64,000 nucleotides of DNA from positions 28,161 to 92,160 of the forward strand of contig JASANZ010002238.1 in assembly GCA_030849805.1 (NCBI GenBank). Direction: 5' to 3'. Below are positions 10,758 to 19,874 of this stretch, piece by piece. The position numbers and the translations under genes were made by a program. Source of the stretch: Sergeia podlipaevii. Lineage: Eukaryota; Euglenozoa; Kinetoplastea; Trypanosomatida; Trypanosomatidae. The notes under the pieces are model-generated. The model had not been told where the DNA came from. It worked only from the letters and a program-made list of their open reading frames with translations, and did not search any database. Each line of letters starts with the position of its first letter. Position 1 is the stretch's first letter.

Positions 10758-13700
10758 ATGTCTGCACCGCATCTGGCTCGTGAATATGAAGTTCCTAAGA
10801 GGCCAGTATTTGTCCTTGATGACATGGAGGTAGTGCAAAGCACAGACTCCGCTGCATATGTCTCTAGTAGTCTCACAGACAGCGTCATGTACGGAACAAA
10901 CGGAAACATAGGTCTCCGTCATTGCAGTGAGGTGGAAACAATAGGGTTTAAAACGCAGGTCATCATGAATGGGGTGCATCACTTGGCGCCGTTTGAAAAC
11001 TATTGCAAAAGCAGTGCCATTCCACAGCACCGTCAGGTTGGCGCATATGTATGTGGCGCGGACTTGGACTGTCTTGTCGATGGTGAGTCTGGGACGCTTT
11101 CGTCCATGCCCCTTCGACGCTTGAGTCTCAAGGACGGTGCGTATCGAAGTTTCTGCGAGGACGTTATGAGTTCTGATGGTGGGCTCATTTTTGACAGCAC
11201 CTATGTGCGCACCGTGTCAGCGACCGACCTTAGTCTGTGGGGTGCACAAGCTGTGTGTAGTAATTTTCGATTTGTTTCCCCAAGCACGTCAACGGGTGGG
11301 GCCGGCACGGCCGATGCGATGACGCAGGACGATAGGCGTTGTAACTACTTCAGTTCGTGGAGCGCGCACTCAGGCACCATCGGAAATAACAACAACAACA
11401 GTAGCGGGCGTGGCAGCGGGGTTGGCGGCGGCCTTCGCTCCGACACTTCCACAGACTGCTTAGCTGCGATGACGACGTCACGCTCTGTTATCGGGGAGTC
11501 TTATAAGCTTGAGTTTGCAGCCACATTTACGGTGGATCTGGAAGAATGGGAAGTGATGAAGGCACAACAGATGGATGAGGTGTGGCAGCGATCGCAAACC
11601 TCCGGCATCCTTGTCAACACGACTACGGCTCTGTCTTGCATTGTCGACTACGGCACGAACAAAACACGCATTAATCCCGAAGTTGAGATAATGGTGTGCA
11701 GCGGAGATGACGATCCGGCATCTCCCATATCATTAGATCGCTTTCCTTCTAGCGTTTTCGGCAACACCAACGCTAACGCCAACAAGGATCAGAGTGGTAT
11801 GGCTGCGGCTGGGGGCGGCGTGGGCAGCCTAACTGGTGGCGGTGTCGGTGGTGGCGCGGCTGCCAGTGGAGGGGGAGGAGGTGGCCACCTTGGGGGTATG
11901 AGCGGATGCAATATCACCAGTAGCAACACTGGCGGGGACTCCCTAGTAGGAAGCAGTGGAGCGCGACGGCGGACAACGTATGGAGTGCAGTTTAAGGACA
12001 GTCGCAGGCGACTCGTGATTCGAGCGCGTTTTCTGTTTTTACTCACCGAGGATGCGATACCCGAGAGCGTTTCTCTTACCTTTAAGGCCCGTCATTACGT
12101 TGGCTCTGTTCCTCCGCTACGGCCTTTCCCGTCTATTGGTAGCATCATTGAGAGCCGTCGTCGGTCGCTTGAGGCATTCTGGGCAACATATGATATTGAT
12201 CTACAACTGCAGGAGGAGCTCACGCCAAACCGCACGCGCCTCTCCCTCTTATACAACGCCTTCCGCCTCTTCACAATGAGTTACAATATCGAGAAAGGCA
12301 TACCACGTGCGGGGTGTTCCGCAGTAGGAGAAGGACTCCAGTGCGATCTTTCGCAGTACATCTATCACGGGATCTACTACACACTTACGCAGCCTGAGAG
12401 CGCGTTGTCACTGCTCAAGGGCCTGTATGCCTACTTACCCCAGACTCGCCTTAATGCACGCAATCTGTGCATCCCTGTTGGCGCCGTGTACCCCGTTACT
12501 ACCATCACTGGCATCAACTGCAAGTCCAACGCCAACGTGAACAACACGCAGTTTCACGTGAATGCTGATATCGGGTACCTCGTGGCGCTATACTTTTCCG
12601 CTGCCGAGTCAATCTCCACGGAGCATCGCCTGATGTTGCTCGAGCTCATGCTGGAGACCGCGCGAGTCTGGCCGTACATTGGCGACTGGCAAGAGAACAG
12701 GACGGTTTTCCGTCTCGACAACATCGGAAGCGTAGATGAGTACAACACGTGCTCGTCTGGTAACTTCTATGTTCATCTTTCTGCGCAAGAGCACATGCTT
12801 AAAACGGTGAAATTGTTTCAGCGGCAGGAGCGGATGATTGCCGCGGAGCACGTGGCGGCGCTGTTGGAGCGTATCGCCATGACACGAGAGGAGGTGCTGT
12901 CACTGGAGGAGGTGTCTCGTGCGATTTCTATCCACCGCGACGATCAACAGGGTGTCTACCTCGTGCATGACAACTTCCACACTCTTTCAGAGTGGACGGA
13001 GGAGCGGGTGAAGCACCCGCTGCACTCCAACTACCACCCACTTGCCATTTACCGGCACAAACTTGTCGACATCCCCGATGTTCTCTTGGGGATGTTGCTA
13101 TACAGAGAGCGTTTTGAGCGTCATGAATTCGAGCGCAACTTGGCGTATTACGTTCCACTTTGCACTTTTGACTCTCCTGAGGCACTGGGCATTGTTGCGA
13201 TTGCGCAATGTTGTGCACGGCTTAACTATGCTCAGCCAATTCCGTACTTGCGGTCCCTGAGCAATCTGGACCTTGACAACATTCTTTACACAGCTGAGGA
13301 GGGTCTACACTTTGGTGCCATGTCGCTCTCCCTCGTTACTCTCATCTGTGGTGTAGGCGGTGTGTCGACAATGGGTGGCTCCATCTACTTGAACCCGGTT
13401 CTCCCTGCCGGCGTCTCGCGCTACCATTTCACGATTTGCTGGCGGGGAGCTGTGCTGCGCACCACGCTTGATGCAGAGTCTTTGACCTATGAACTGGTCT
13501 CTGGCGATAGCATTCGTTTTATTCATGGAGACACAAAGAACCGCATTCACCTCCACACCGGCTTCCGACGCTTTGAGGCATCCAGGAAGCTCACCATTCC
13601 ACGCATCAGTTTTAGTCAGATCAACCAGTTTGAAGGAGCCATTGTTTTGTGTGACGCTATTTTTCACAATTTGCTAGAGTACAGCTACATCTCGTGGCTA

Positions 13701-14465
13701 CGCACATTGGAGACACTCTTTGATAATTTCCGTACGCTTCACCACCGCAACATCCCGCCGTTGAATCCAGAGGAATTTATTGAAAAGGTGGTGTACCAGT
13801 CTGAAGTGCGCGGGATTGCGTTTAGTGGCATTCACAATGTCCTCCTTGCGCGCGACATCAACCTCGAGCTGGGCACCCCAGACGATGCGGAGATTGTGGA
13901 GACGCGATATGGTCTTGCAAACGCGAAACTAGCGGAGATGGCGGAGCTGATGGAAAACCAGCTCCCAGTAGTCAACCCGGACATTTTTGCTTTGCTCACG
14001 TGCCTAGCACGCAGTGGCGTCGCGCTCGCCGTGGTAACGTACGGTCGCAACTTGAAGCAGCTCATGACGCACAATCCCGAGCTGGCCAGCCTTTTTGTTG
14101 CGCGTATTGATGGTGAAGAGGCCTATGACAGGCAGATTAGAGGAAGGCCGCACTTGGATCTCTACACATGCGCTGCCGAGAAGATCCACATCAACCCTAG
14201 CAGATGCATTGTCATTGGGCATCATCTGGACCGTGGGTATAGCGCGGAGGATCTTGTAAAGTTCCGCATGTTCCTTGATGTAGAAGACCCTTTCGTGAGC
14301 AGCCGCGTTTCTACAAAGCCGTACCCGACGCTGGATGCGGAGTACGTGGAGAAATGCCAGCGCGACAACCCCGTTGTGTGCCGTCTGCGTCTTGCGAAGA
14401 TCCCAATGACAATTGACGAAATTGAAGATGTTGTGGATGGACGCTTGCTGAGCGGTGCCGATTGA
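10758..14465 (+). CDS. GH65-like glycoside phosphorylase fused to beta-phosphoglucomutase-like HAD domain; divergent active sites (1235 aa)
   Basis: Start is the first ATG after the splice acceptor (MSAPHLAREYEVPKRP). Residues about 1-500 correspond to the N-terminal beta-sandwich, expanded by Gly/Ser-rich inserts (one at about 348-400). About 500-900 follow the GH65 (alpha/alpha)6 barrel: NADIGYLVALYF, VDEYN with the expected catalytic Glu (E661), LSNLDLDN, EEGLHFGAMS, and a closing strand with FTICWRG. The C-terminus is a HAD fold: LCDAIFH (D966), VVTYGRNLKQL, GRPHLDLYTCAAEK, and NPSRCIVIGHHLD. In bacteria GH65 phosphorylases and beta-PGM act together in alpha-glucobiose use. Several expected residues are changed here: the FWDTE-type, KQAD-type and HDSSLS-type segments, the second HAD Asp and the HAD Lys. 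It may be a catalytically dead or retasked enzyme. Bacterial ancestry by transfer is an inference. Confidence 0.8.
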   Translation: MSAPHLAREYEVPKRPVFVLDDMEVVQSTDSAAYVSSSLTDSVMYGTNGNIGLRHCSEVETIGFKTQVIMNGVHHLAPFENYCKSSAIPQHRQVGAYVCGADLDCLVDGESGTLSSMPLRRLSLKDGAYRSFCEDVMSSDGGLIFDSTYVRTVSATDLSLWGAQAVCSNFRFVSPSTSTGGAGTADAMTQDDRRCNYFSSWSAHSGTIGNNNNNSSGRGSGVGGGLRSDTSTDCLAAMTTSRSVIGESYKLEFAATFTVDLEEWEVMKAQQMDEVWQRSQTSGILVNTTTALSCIVDYGTNKTRINPEVEIMVCSGDDDPASPISLDRFPSSVFGNTNANANKDQSGMAAAGGGVGSLTGGGVGGGAAASGGGGGGHLGGMSGCNITSSNTGGDSLVGSSGARRRTTYGVQFKDSRRRLVIRARFLFLLTEDAIPESVSLTFKARHYVGSVPPLRPFPSIGSIIESRRRSLEAFWATYDIDLQLQEELTPNRTRLSLLYNAFRLFTMSYNIEKGIPRAGCSAVGEGLQCDLSQYIYHGIYYTLTQPESALSLLKGLYAYLPQTRLNARNLCIPVGAVYPVTTITGINCKSNANVNNTQFHVNADIGYLVALYFSAAESISTEHRLMLLELMLETARVWPYIGDWQENRTVFRLDNIGSVDEYNTCSSGNFYVHLSAQEHMLKTVKLFQRQERMIAAEHVAALLERIAMTREEVLSLEEVSRAISIHRDDQQGVYLVHDNFHTLSEWTEERVKHPLHSNYHPLAIYRHKLVDIPDVLLGMLLYRERFERHEFERNLAYYVPLCTFDSPEALGIVAIAQCCARLNYAQPIPYLRSLSNLDLDNILYTAEEGLHFGAMSLSLVTLICGVGGVSTMGGSIYLNPVLPAGVSRYHFTICWRGAVLRTTLDAESLTYELVSGDSIRFIHGDTKNRIHLHTGFRRFEASRKLTIPRISFSQINQFEGAIVLCDAIFHNLLEYSYISWLRTLETLFDNFRTLHHRNIPPLNPEEFIEKVVYQSEVRGIAFSGIHNVLLARDINLELGTPDDAEIVETRYGLANAKLAEMAELMENQLPVVNPDIFALLTCLARSGVALAVVTYGRNLKQLMTHNPELASLFVARIDGEEAYDRQIRGRPHLDLYTCAAEKIHINPSRCIVIGHHLDRGYSAEDLVKFRMFLDVEDPFVSSRVSTKPYPTLDAEYVEKCQRDNPVVCRLRLAKIPMTIDEIEDVVDGRLLSGAD

Positions 14466-14544
14466 GAAGAAGAATTTCTTGCGTGTGGGCTATCCTTAGC
14501 ATAGAGGAGGATTGCGAGGGCGTTGGGGGAGGGAGGTGAGGGGG

Positions 14545-14599
14545 GGGGGGTAGCTGGAGGATGTATATGGCNGGGGGGTAGCTGGAGGATGTATATGGC
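14545..14599. repeat. 28-bp tandem duplication containing an N
   Basis: The unit GGGGGGTAGCTGGAGGATGT plus ATATGGC occurs at 14545-14571 and again at 14573-14599, separated by one N at 14572. A 10-G run opens the first copy. The N marks an unresolved base in the assembly, so the copy number is uncertain. Confidence 0.9.
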
Positions 14600-15627
14600 G
14601 TATAAAGGGAGTGTTGTCTCCCCTCTCTATGAAGTTTATATGAATAAGAAAGAAACGCCTCAATACCAACATAGAAGAAAAAAAAGTAGACGATTGAAAA
14701 GTCGTTGCAAATGAGAGTCATTGAGGTGAAAAGCACAAACACAAATAGTAAAAATGAAAACGAGGTTTTTTTGTACTTTGTATTCATTCGATATATTCGT
14801 CCCTCTTGTGATAGAAGTCGGAATTATAAACAACAAAATAAAACGGAGGTGATCTTTACGCCTTTCTTTTCTTTTTTTTTTGGCCATAAATATATTAGAG
14901 TGTACGTATGTGTGTGTGTGTGTGCTAAAAGTAATAACCCCTCCCCCTTTCTGTGGTACTGCGCTGTGTTCAGCCATTTTTTTTTTTCAGTTTTGTTGTG
15001 AGTTTTCATTTTTTGTCGTTGGTAATTATTACTACTTTTTTTTTTTTTTATCCCTGAGATGCTTTTTGTACTTGCTCTGATGAATAGTATTCCATTATTA
15101 CTTTTTTAGTTGGACGCATTGTTTTTTCTTCTTTTTTTGTATTTGCTTTCATTTTATATCATAATATGTTTCTCGAGTTATATACATTTTTATTAATTTG
15201 CATCTTAAACAATAGTAATAATAAGAGAATATCATCACTTAGTGGTACATTCTGGGGGGCGGAATAGGAGGCAAAAGCTGTCGATGGAGAGCTACCATTT
15301 TTTTATTATTATTTTTTTTTGCGATGGATGCACAAGTTTATACATATGCAAAAATATTATAAAAAAGAAGGACGATTTTTCTCATTGACATTTTTTTTTT
15401 TTTTCGTAACACTATCGCTTATGTGGCACGGTGATGATATATTGTCATGTAATGCCTTTATACTTTGTGAGTTTAAGGCGCCACTATTCACACTTTCTGC
15501 ATTTATGTTTTGCTTATCTCTAAATCCATTATTTTTTTTAATTTTTTTAAAGGTCTTTGAAGTCATATCTTGCTGATTTGGCTGTGTGATTGCGTTTATA
15601 CAAAGAAAGGAACGAAATACACACTGG

Positions 15628-15651
15628 ATTATTATTATTATTATTATTATT
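15628..15651. repeat. (ATT)n microsatellite
   Basis: Eight or so ATT units just upstream of the membrane-protein gene at 15699. Confidence 0.85.
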
Positions 15652-15698
15652 GCAATTTGTTTGCTAAATCACACTTATAATTACTTTTTGATAGGAAT

Positions 15699-16166
15699 AT
15701 GACAGGTATATCGCTTCTTCTTCAGGTAGGCTTGGTATTTAGCGTCTTGGGCCAGGTAGCCCCACACCTGCTTCACGCGTATCGTTTTCTCCCGTTTCTC
15801 TTTCTACTCATGGCATGTACGGTGCTGCTTCTATGGACTTTAGTGTGGATGATTGTGTTTGCGGATCGCACGATGCGCACCTTTACCGCTAATACGCGAG
15901 CAGAGAAGAGGGAGAGTAGGGCGACGACAGTAGTAGAGGTGCCGTTACACCTGGAGGCATTCTGGCGTGTCAACATCACCATGAGCTCCATCTGTGCCGT
16001 TGCGATATTGTGTATGGTGGCTTGGCTAGTGGATCGCGTAGGCCGAAGCTGGTCACTCTATGTCCTTCCATTGCTGGATAGTTTTGATGAGATTGAAATT
16101 CAGTTGTGGGATACGATGGAGGACATGCGAGGTCGCGTCCCACCAGAGGCTCTTTCGAAGGAATAG
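15699..16166 (+). CDS. Small membrane protein of unknown function (155 aa)
   Basis: Not recognised. The ATG lies 5 nt after an AG (15693-15694) preceded by a T-rich tract. The first 55 residues form one or two hydrophobic helices (GISLLLQVGLVFSVLGQV; FLPFLFLLMACTVLLLWTL). A short charged segment (RAEKRESRATTVVEV) follows, then another helix (ITMSSICAVAILCMVAWLV) and an acidic amphipathic tail. This predicts two or three membrane spans. Composition and length are those of a real gene: high-complexity coding sequence stands out from the AT-rich spacers. The organelle is unknown, and no catalytic motif is visible. Confidence 0.72.
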   Translation: MTGISLLLQVGLVFSVLGQVAPHLLHAYRFLPFLFLLMACTVLLLWTLVWMIVFADRTMRTFTANTRAEKRESRATTVVEVPLHLEAFWRVNITMSSICAVAILCMVAWLVDRVGRSWSLYVLPLLDSFDEIEIQLWDTMEDMRGRVPPEALSKE

Positions 16167-16953
16167 GTACTGCATTTACTGCACTGAAAAGGGAGTGAGA
16201 TGTCTTCTTTTTTTTCTCTCCCTTTTTCTTTTTTTGATTCTTTTGTTGTGGGTGTCCCTTTCTCTTGATTTCTTGTTGTTGTTTTTTTTTTTTTTTTTTT
16301 TGAGACACATATATTGAATGATATGTGTTGTAATAATAATCGAGTAGCTGCAAGGAGAAGAGCAATTACTTAGCTACAACAACCGAAAAAGGAACGAATC
16401 ATGGAAAAGAAAAAAATTTGTTTTCATTACTAAACGTGTAGAAACAGATTTCTATGCGCTTTGCTATGAGCGAGTATCTACTTTTTTATGCAAAGAAATC
16501 TTTTAATTTGTTTATTTACATGGGAAGCTGTTTTCAACTGAAAGATAGCTTTTAGCGAACAACGCTTTATGTTTTGCTTTATGTTGCTTTGTGTTTGTCT
16601 ACTTTCTTTCTTTCTTCCTTCCGAAAAGGAATATGAGTTTTTTTTTCACCACTAAGCTCTTATTTAGCCACATAGGAATTTAGTACTTCTCCTCAAATAG
16701 CAAAACGAAGTCCCTCTTTAACATTCGTGTTTGCACGTGGAGCGGAAGTGGAAGTGCCTATTCTGTGAATTTTTTAGCACCTACAGTTGGAGACTATACT
16801 TACCGCTCCTCGCACCTTTTCTGTTTGTCAAAACCTGTAGCTAGTACGCTGTCTTCTGCGAAGCGATCGTACGCAACTTCAAGCAGCACTGGTTCATTTC
16901 CGTCTTCCTCTTCTTCCACCGCATCTTCGTCATCCTTCCTCTTTGAAAGAAAC
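16167..16953. other. Spacer and candidate 5' UTR of the PDE12-like gene
   Basis: T-rich 3' flank of the preceding gene, then a second pyrimidine tract at about 16588-16622 with AG at 16627-16628. The downstream frame is open from a GTG at 16765, but no ATG appears in it before 16954. The Ser-rich translation of 16880-16945 is a CT-rich tract that probably serves as a splice signal. Confidence 0.6.
16885..16949 (+). promoter_or_regulatory. Pyrimidine tract with AG just before the PDE12-like ATG
   Basis: A long C/T tract (TTCCTCTTCTTCCACC and neighbours) ends in CTTTGAAAG, with AG at 16948-16949, only 4 nt before ATG 16954. It could be the main or an alternative trans-splice site; another candidate AG is at 16627-16628. 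Either way 16954 is the first in-frame ATG. Confidence 0.5.
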
Positions 16954-19008
16954 ATGGATCGTTGGGCATCACGTAGAAAGACTGCCATCTCATCCTCTCC
17001 CTCCATGAAGAACTCCACAATGGTATCACGTGTTGCGTCACGACGCAATACCGCCGCCGTCTTGCACCCGGAGAATAGCACGATTGTTTCTCTTGACTTG
17101 TGTTTTCAGACTTCTCCAGACTCGGACACTGTAATCACAAAGAGTCTGGTCAGGCAAGAACAGGGGGCAGCTGCCAAAACGCTTGATCGCATTCGTCTAT
17201 TGTGTGCCCCAAAGCCGTCAAAACAGGCGGAGAGTGCGAAGAAATCGGCAGGCAAGTCTGTCGGTAAGGAGGAGCTGCTTGCTGCTTGCCCTCCTGTTTT
17301 TGTGCTTGGCGTGTCGAGTGACGAGGAGCAAGACTTGAAGCATAGCAGTATAGCGGGATCGTACGTCGAGCTGGACGCTTCGCTCAGCAACAGCGTGTTT
17401 TGGCGTCGCGCTCGTGTCCTTCGCATTGGTGCTGTGGAGGTGTCGGTGCACTACAACATCCCCGTTATCACCAGCATCACCCCTCCAAGCAAACCCTTTG
17501 TTGGGCTTCCTGTGGTCTGCGCGAACATCACCACCCTTTTCACCACCGCCGATGATCTGTACTACGAATGGTGCGTCAAGGATGTCAACGCAGATGCAGC
17601 GAAGGATGACCTGCGCGTGGTGTCTACCAACGCTGTTTTGGTGCCTACCTCAGAATTGCTTGGGAAAACACTCACGCTGCGCGTTACACCAGATAAGGAA
17701 ACTGGCGTGTGGACGCAGGTGGCGCTGCCTCCAGTTCAAATGCCACCTCCACCCGTGGAGCGCTGGTCTGAAACAACAACACGTGCTGAGTACCCGGCGT
17801 TTCGCGTCACCACATACAACATTCTTTATGATGGCTTCTGTGCCGCTCGTCGCAGTCGCATGAAGATCTACCCCTTTGCCACCGATGAGGTCCTCGCCAT
17901 TGAAAATCGGCAGGTGCGCATTTTACAAGAGCTACTGGCATGCAACACTGATATTATCTGTCTTCAGGAATGTGGCAAGACTCTATTTAATGAGTTCATG
18001 TATCCAGCATTGCACGCATGCGGGTTTGATGGTGTCTACCACAACAAAATGGGCAGTGCACAGGAAGGGTGCGGGTTTTTCCTTCGCGCGGAGCGTTTCG
18101 AACTCGTCGAAACGCAGCTGGTTCCTCTTAACTGGTCAACGATAGAGAAGCGAACGCCAGAGACTGCGGCGGTAATTGCAGAGCAGCACGTTGGGCTGAA
18201 GGAGGCTCTAGAGCACATCACATCCATCGCCACTATCTTCACACTGCGCGAGAGGAATACGGGAAAGGAGGTGGTGGTTGGTAACACTCATTTGTTCTAT
18301 CACGCCAATGCCTGTCACATTCGCATTCTTCAGACCTATATATACCTTTTGACTCTTCAAGAAGCTTCCAATGCTCCTTGCAGCAACCCGTCGGCATCTT
18401 CAGCGGAGCACACACGGCCTATTGTACTGTGCGGGGACTGCAATTTTACGCACACAACAGGCGCATATCGGCTGGTGTCCACTGGGCAGGTCGAGGCGGA
18501 GCATCACTCATGGCAGAAAGGAAAACTATTCTACTGGGGTTGCGATCGACAGCTTGGCTACAATGAGGATGAGGCGGAAGAACTCATGGCGGCGACTGAC
18601 AACAAGAGCGGAGGTGGAAATAGTGCTGAGACAGATGCGAAGAAGAAAGCGGTTACCACCTCTACGTCGGTTGCTATTGCGACGGAAGGGACAGATGCAG
18701 AGAGCAAAGCAGCTACTGTAGCAGAGGCTCGCCCACCTCTTGAAAAGTGGTACCACACCACCCTGCGTGCTCCGTTCCGTCTGACAGATGCATACGACCG
18801 CACTGACCCATCAATGCCATGGACGAACTACACAATGACCTTTCGTGAGGTAATTGACTACATTTTTTTTTCTGAAGACACCCTTGATGTGCTGCGCACG
18901 GTGCCCATTCCACCAGAGTCAGAGCTCTCTGAGAACTATGCTCTCCCGAATGCTAAGTACCCATCTGATCATGTGGCGCTCATTGCAGACCTTGCATTCA
19001 AGAAGTAG
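16954..19008 (+). CDS. Endonuclease/exonuclease/phosphatase-family protein, PDE12 (2'-phosphodiesterase)-like (684 aa)
   Basis: EEP-fold nuclease of the CCR4/nocturnin/PDE12 group. PDE12 removes 2'-5' and 3'-5' adenylate and trims mitochondrial poly(A). The N-terminal 40 residues are Arg/Ser/Thr-rich without acids (MDRWASRRKTAISSS), as in a mitochondrial presequence. About 70-270 resemble the accessory beta-rich domain of PDE12-type proteins. The catalytic domain starts at RVTTYNILYDGF. Metal and catalytic motifs: CLQE (about 336-339), GNTHLFYHANACHIR, LCGDCNFT (about 494), YPSDHVALIADL (about 670). YNILYDGF...YPFATDEVL...ENRQVRILQELL matches PDE12 better than CCR4. An Ala/Thr/Lys-rich insertion of about 60 residues interrupts the region before the final motif. 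A role in mitochondrial RNA 3' ends is inferred. Confidence 0.85.
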   Translation: MDRWASRRKTAISSSPSMKNSTMVSRVASRRNTAAVLHPENSTIVSLDLCFQTSPDSDTVITKSLVRQEQGAAAKTLDRIRLLCAPKPSKQAESAKKSAGKSVGKEELLAACPPVFVLGVSSDEEQDLKHSSIAGSYVELDASLSNSVFWRRARVLRIGAVEVSVHYNIPVITSITPPSKPFVGLPVVCANITTLFTTADDLYYEWCVKDVNADAAKDDLRVVSTNAVLVPTSELLGKTLTLRVTPDKETGVWTQVALPPVQMPPPPVERWSETTTRAEYPAFRVTTYNILYDGFCAARRSRMKIYPFATDEVLAIENRQVRILQELLACNTDIICLQECGKTLFNEFMYPALHACGFDGVYHNKMGSAQEGCGFFLRAERFELVETQLVPLNWSTIEKRTPETAAVIAEQHVGLKEALEHITSIATIFTLRERNTGKEVVVGNTHLFYHANACHIRILQTYIYLLTLQEASNAPCSNPSASSAEHTRPIVLCGDCNFTHTTGAYRLVSTGQVEAEHHSWQKGKLFYWGCDRQLGYNEDEAEELMAATDNKSGGGNSAETDAKKKAVTTSTSVAIATEGTDAESKAATVAEARPPLEKWYHTTLRAPFRLTDAYDRTDPSMPWTNYTMTFREVIDYIFFSEDTLDVLRTVPIPPESELSENYALPNAKYPSDHVALIADLAFKK

Positions 19009-19123
19009 CAGAGGACACACTTGCACGACTATGCGGCTCTCTGGTGTATAAAAGATGAAAGGTGTGTGAGAGAGGAGGAGGTTGAATGATTTTGCTGCTG
19101 GTAAACGTTTCAAATGGGCGTCT

Positions 19124-19125
<2 letters not shown>

Positions 19126-19157
<32 letters not shown>
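19126..19157. repeat. (TA)n microsatellite
   Basis: About 16 uninterrupted TA units. Confidence 0.9.
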
Positions 19158-19159
<2 letters not shown>

Positions 19160-19848
19160 TTTTTACCGAGAATATTATGAGTATAGCGATAAAATTTATC
19201 TAATGCTCGTGTTTCTTGTGTTTTTGGAGTGTTTGTATATCTTGCTTTGTGTACTTCTTTTCTTACTTGCTTCTTCTCAAATATCTTTTTTTCTACTCAT
19301 ATTTTGCCTCTTTTTTTATTATTTATTTTTATCGCAAAAGTCAGCGAACGGAGCAACACGTACAGGAAGCAATTGGCAAATACAGATTGCCAGCACGCCG
19401 ACCTGTCAAATTGCGAAGTGTTCGCTTACGCACACTGTGCTATTATATTTTACTTTCTGATTTAACATATTATTCTTACTTTAACAATATAGATTCCTTT
19501 CCTAGAACGTGTTTATATATACCTGTAGAATCGCGTCTATCCTGGTGTTGTGCCTAAAGGAAAACACCACTTCTTTCAATTATTGGTGCAGCTTGGAACG
19601 TCAGAGGAATAAAGAAGCTGAGAGTAGCAACACAAGTTTAAATTGAAAAGGAAAATAGGGCAGAATAAACTTGGAATCAGGTGCATTAGATCGCTGTGTG
19701 AGTTTTCTTTTTTAACAAAAATAATACATATATATGATTATATTATATTTCAAGTTTTGGTAGATAGTTCATTGTATTCTCACTTCAGTACTGATACTTT
19801 TTGATGTGGTTGTTCTCATCAATATAAATTGGTATTTTAGTGAGTACT

Positions 19849-19865
19849 TTTTTTCTCCTTTCCAG
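19849..19865 (+). promoter_or_regulatory. Predicted trans-splice acceptor
   Basis: T/C tract TTTTTTTCTCCTTTCC followed by AG at 19864-19865, 9 nt before the ATG at 19875. It argues against the upstream GTG at 19806 as a start. Confidence 0.7.
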
Positions 19866-19874
19866 CCTTTTCAA

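Larger units (their letters stand above)
14466..15698. other. Spacer with G-rich tandem duplication and microsatellites
   Basis: No supported gene. Contains a 28-bp tandem duplication with an ambiguous base, a (GT)n tract near 14910-14925, poly-T runs, and an (ATT)n run at 15628-15651. Confidence 0.65.
19009..19874. other. AT-rich spacer with TA microsatellite
   Basis: No supported gene. Holds a (TA)n run at 19126-19157, T-rich tracts, and a small island of higher complexity at about 19341-19445 containing a perfect hairpin GCGAA-GTG-TTCGC. Confidence 0.6.
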
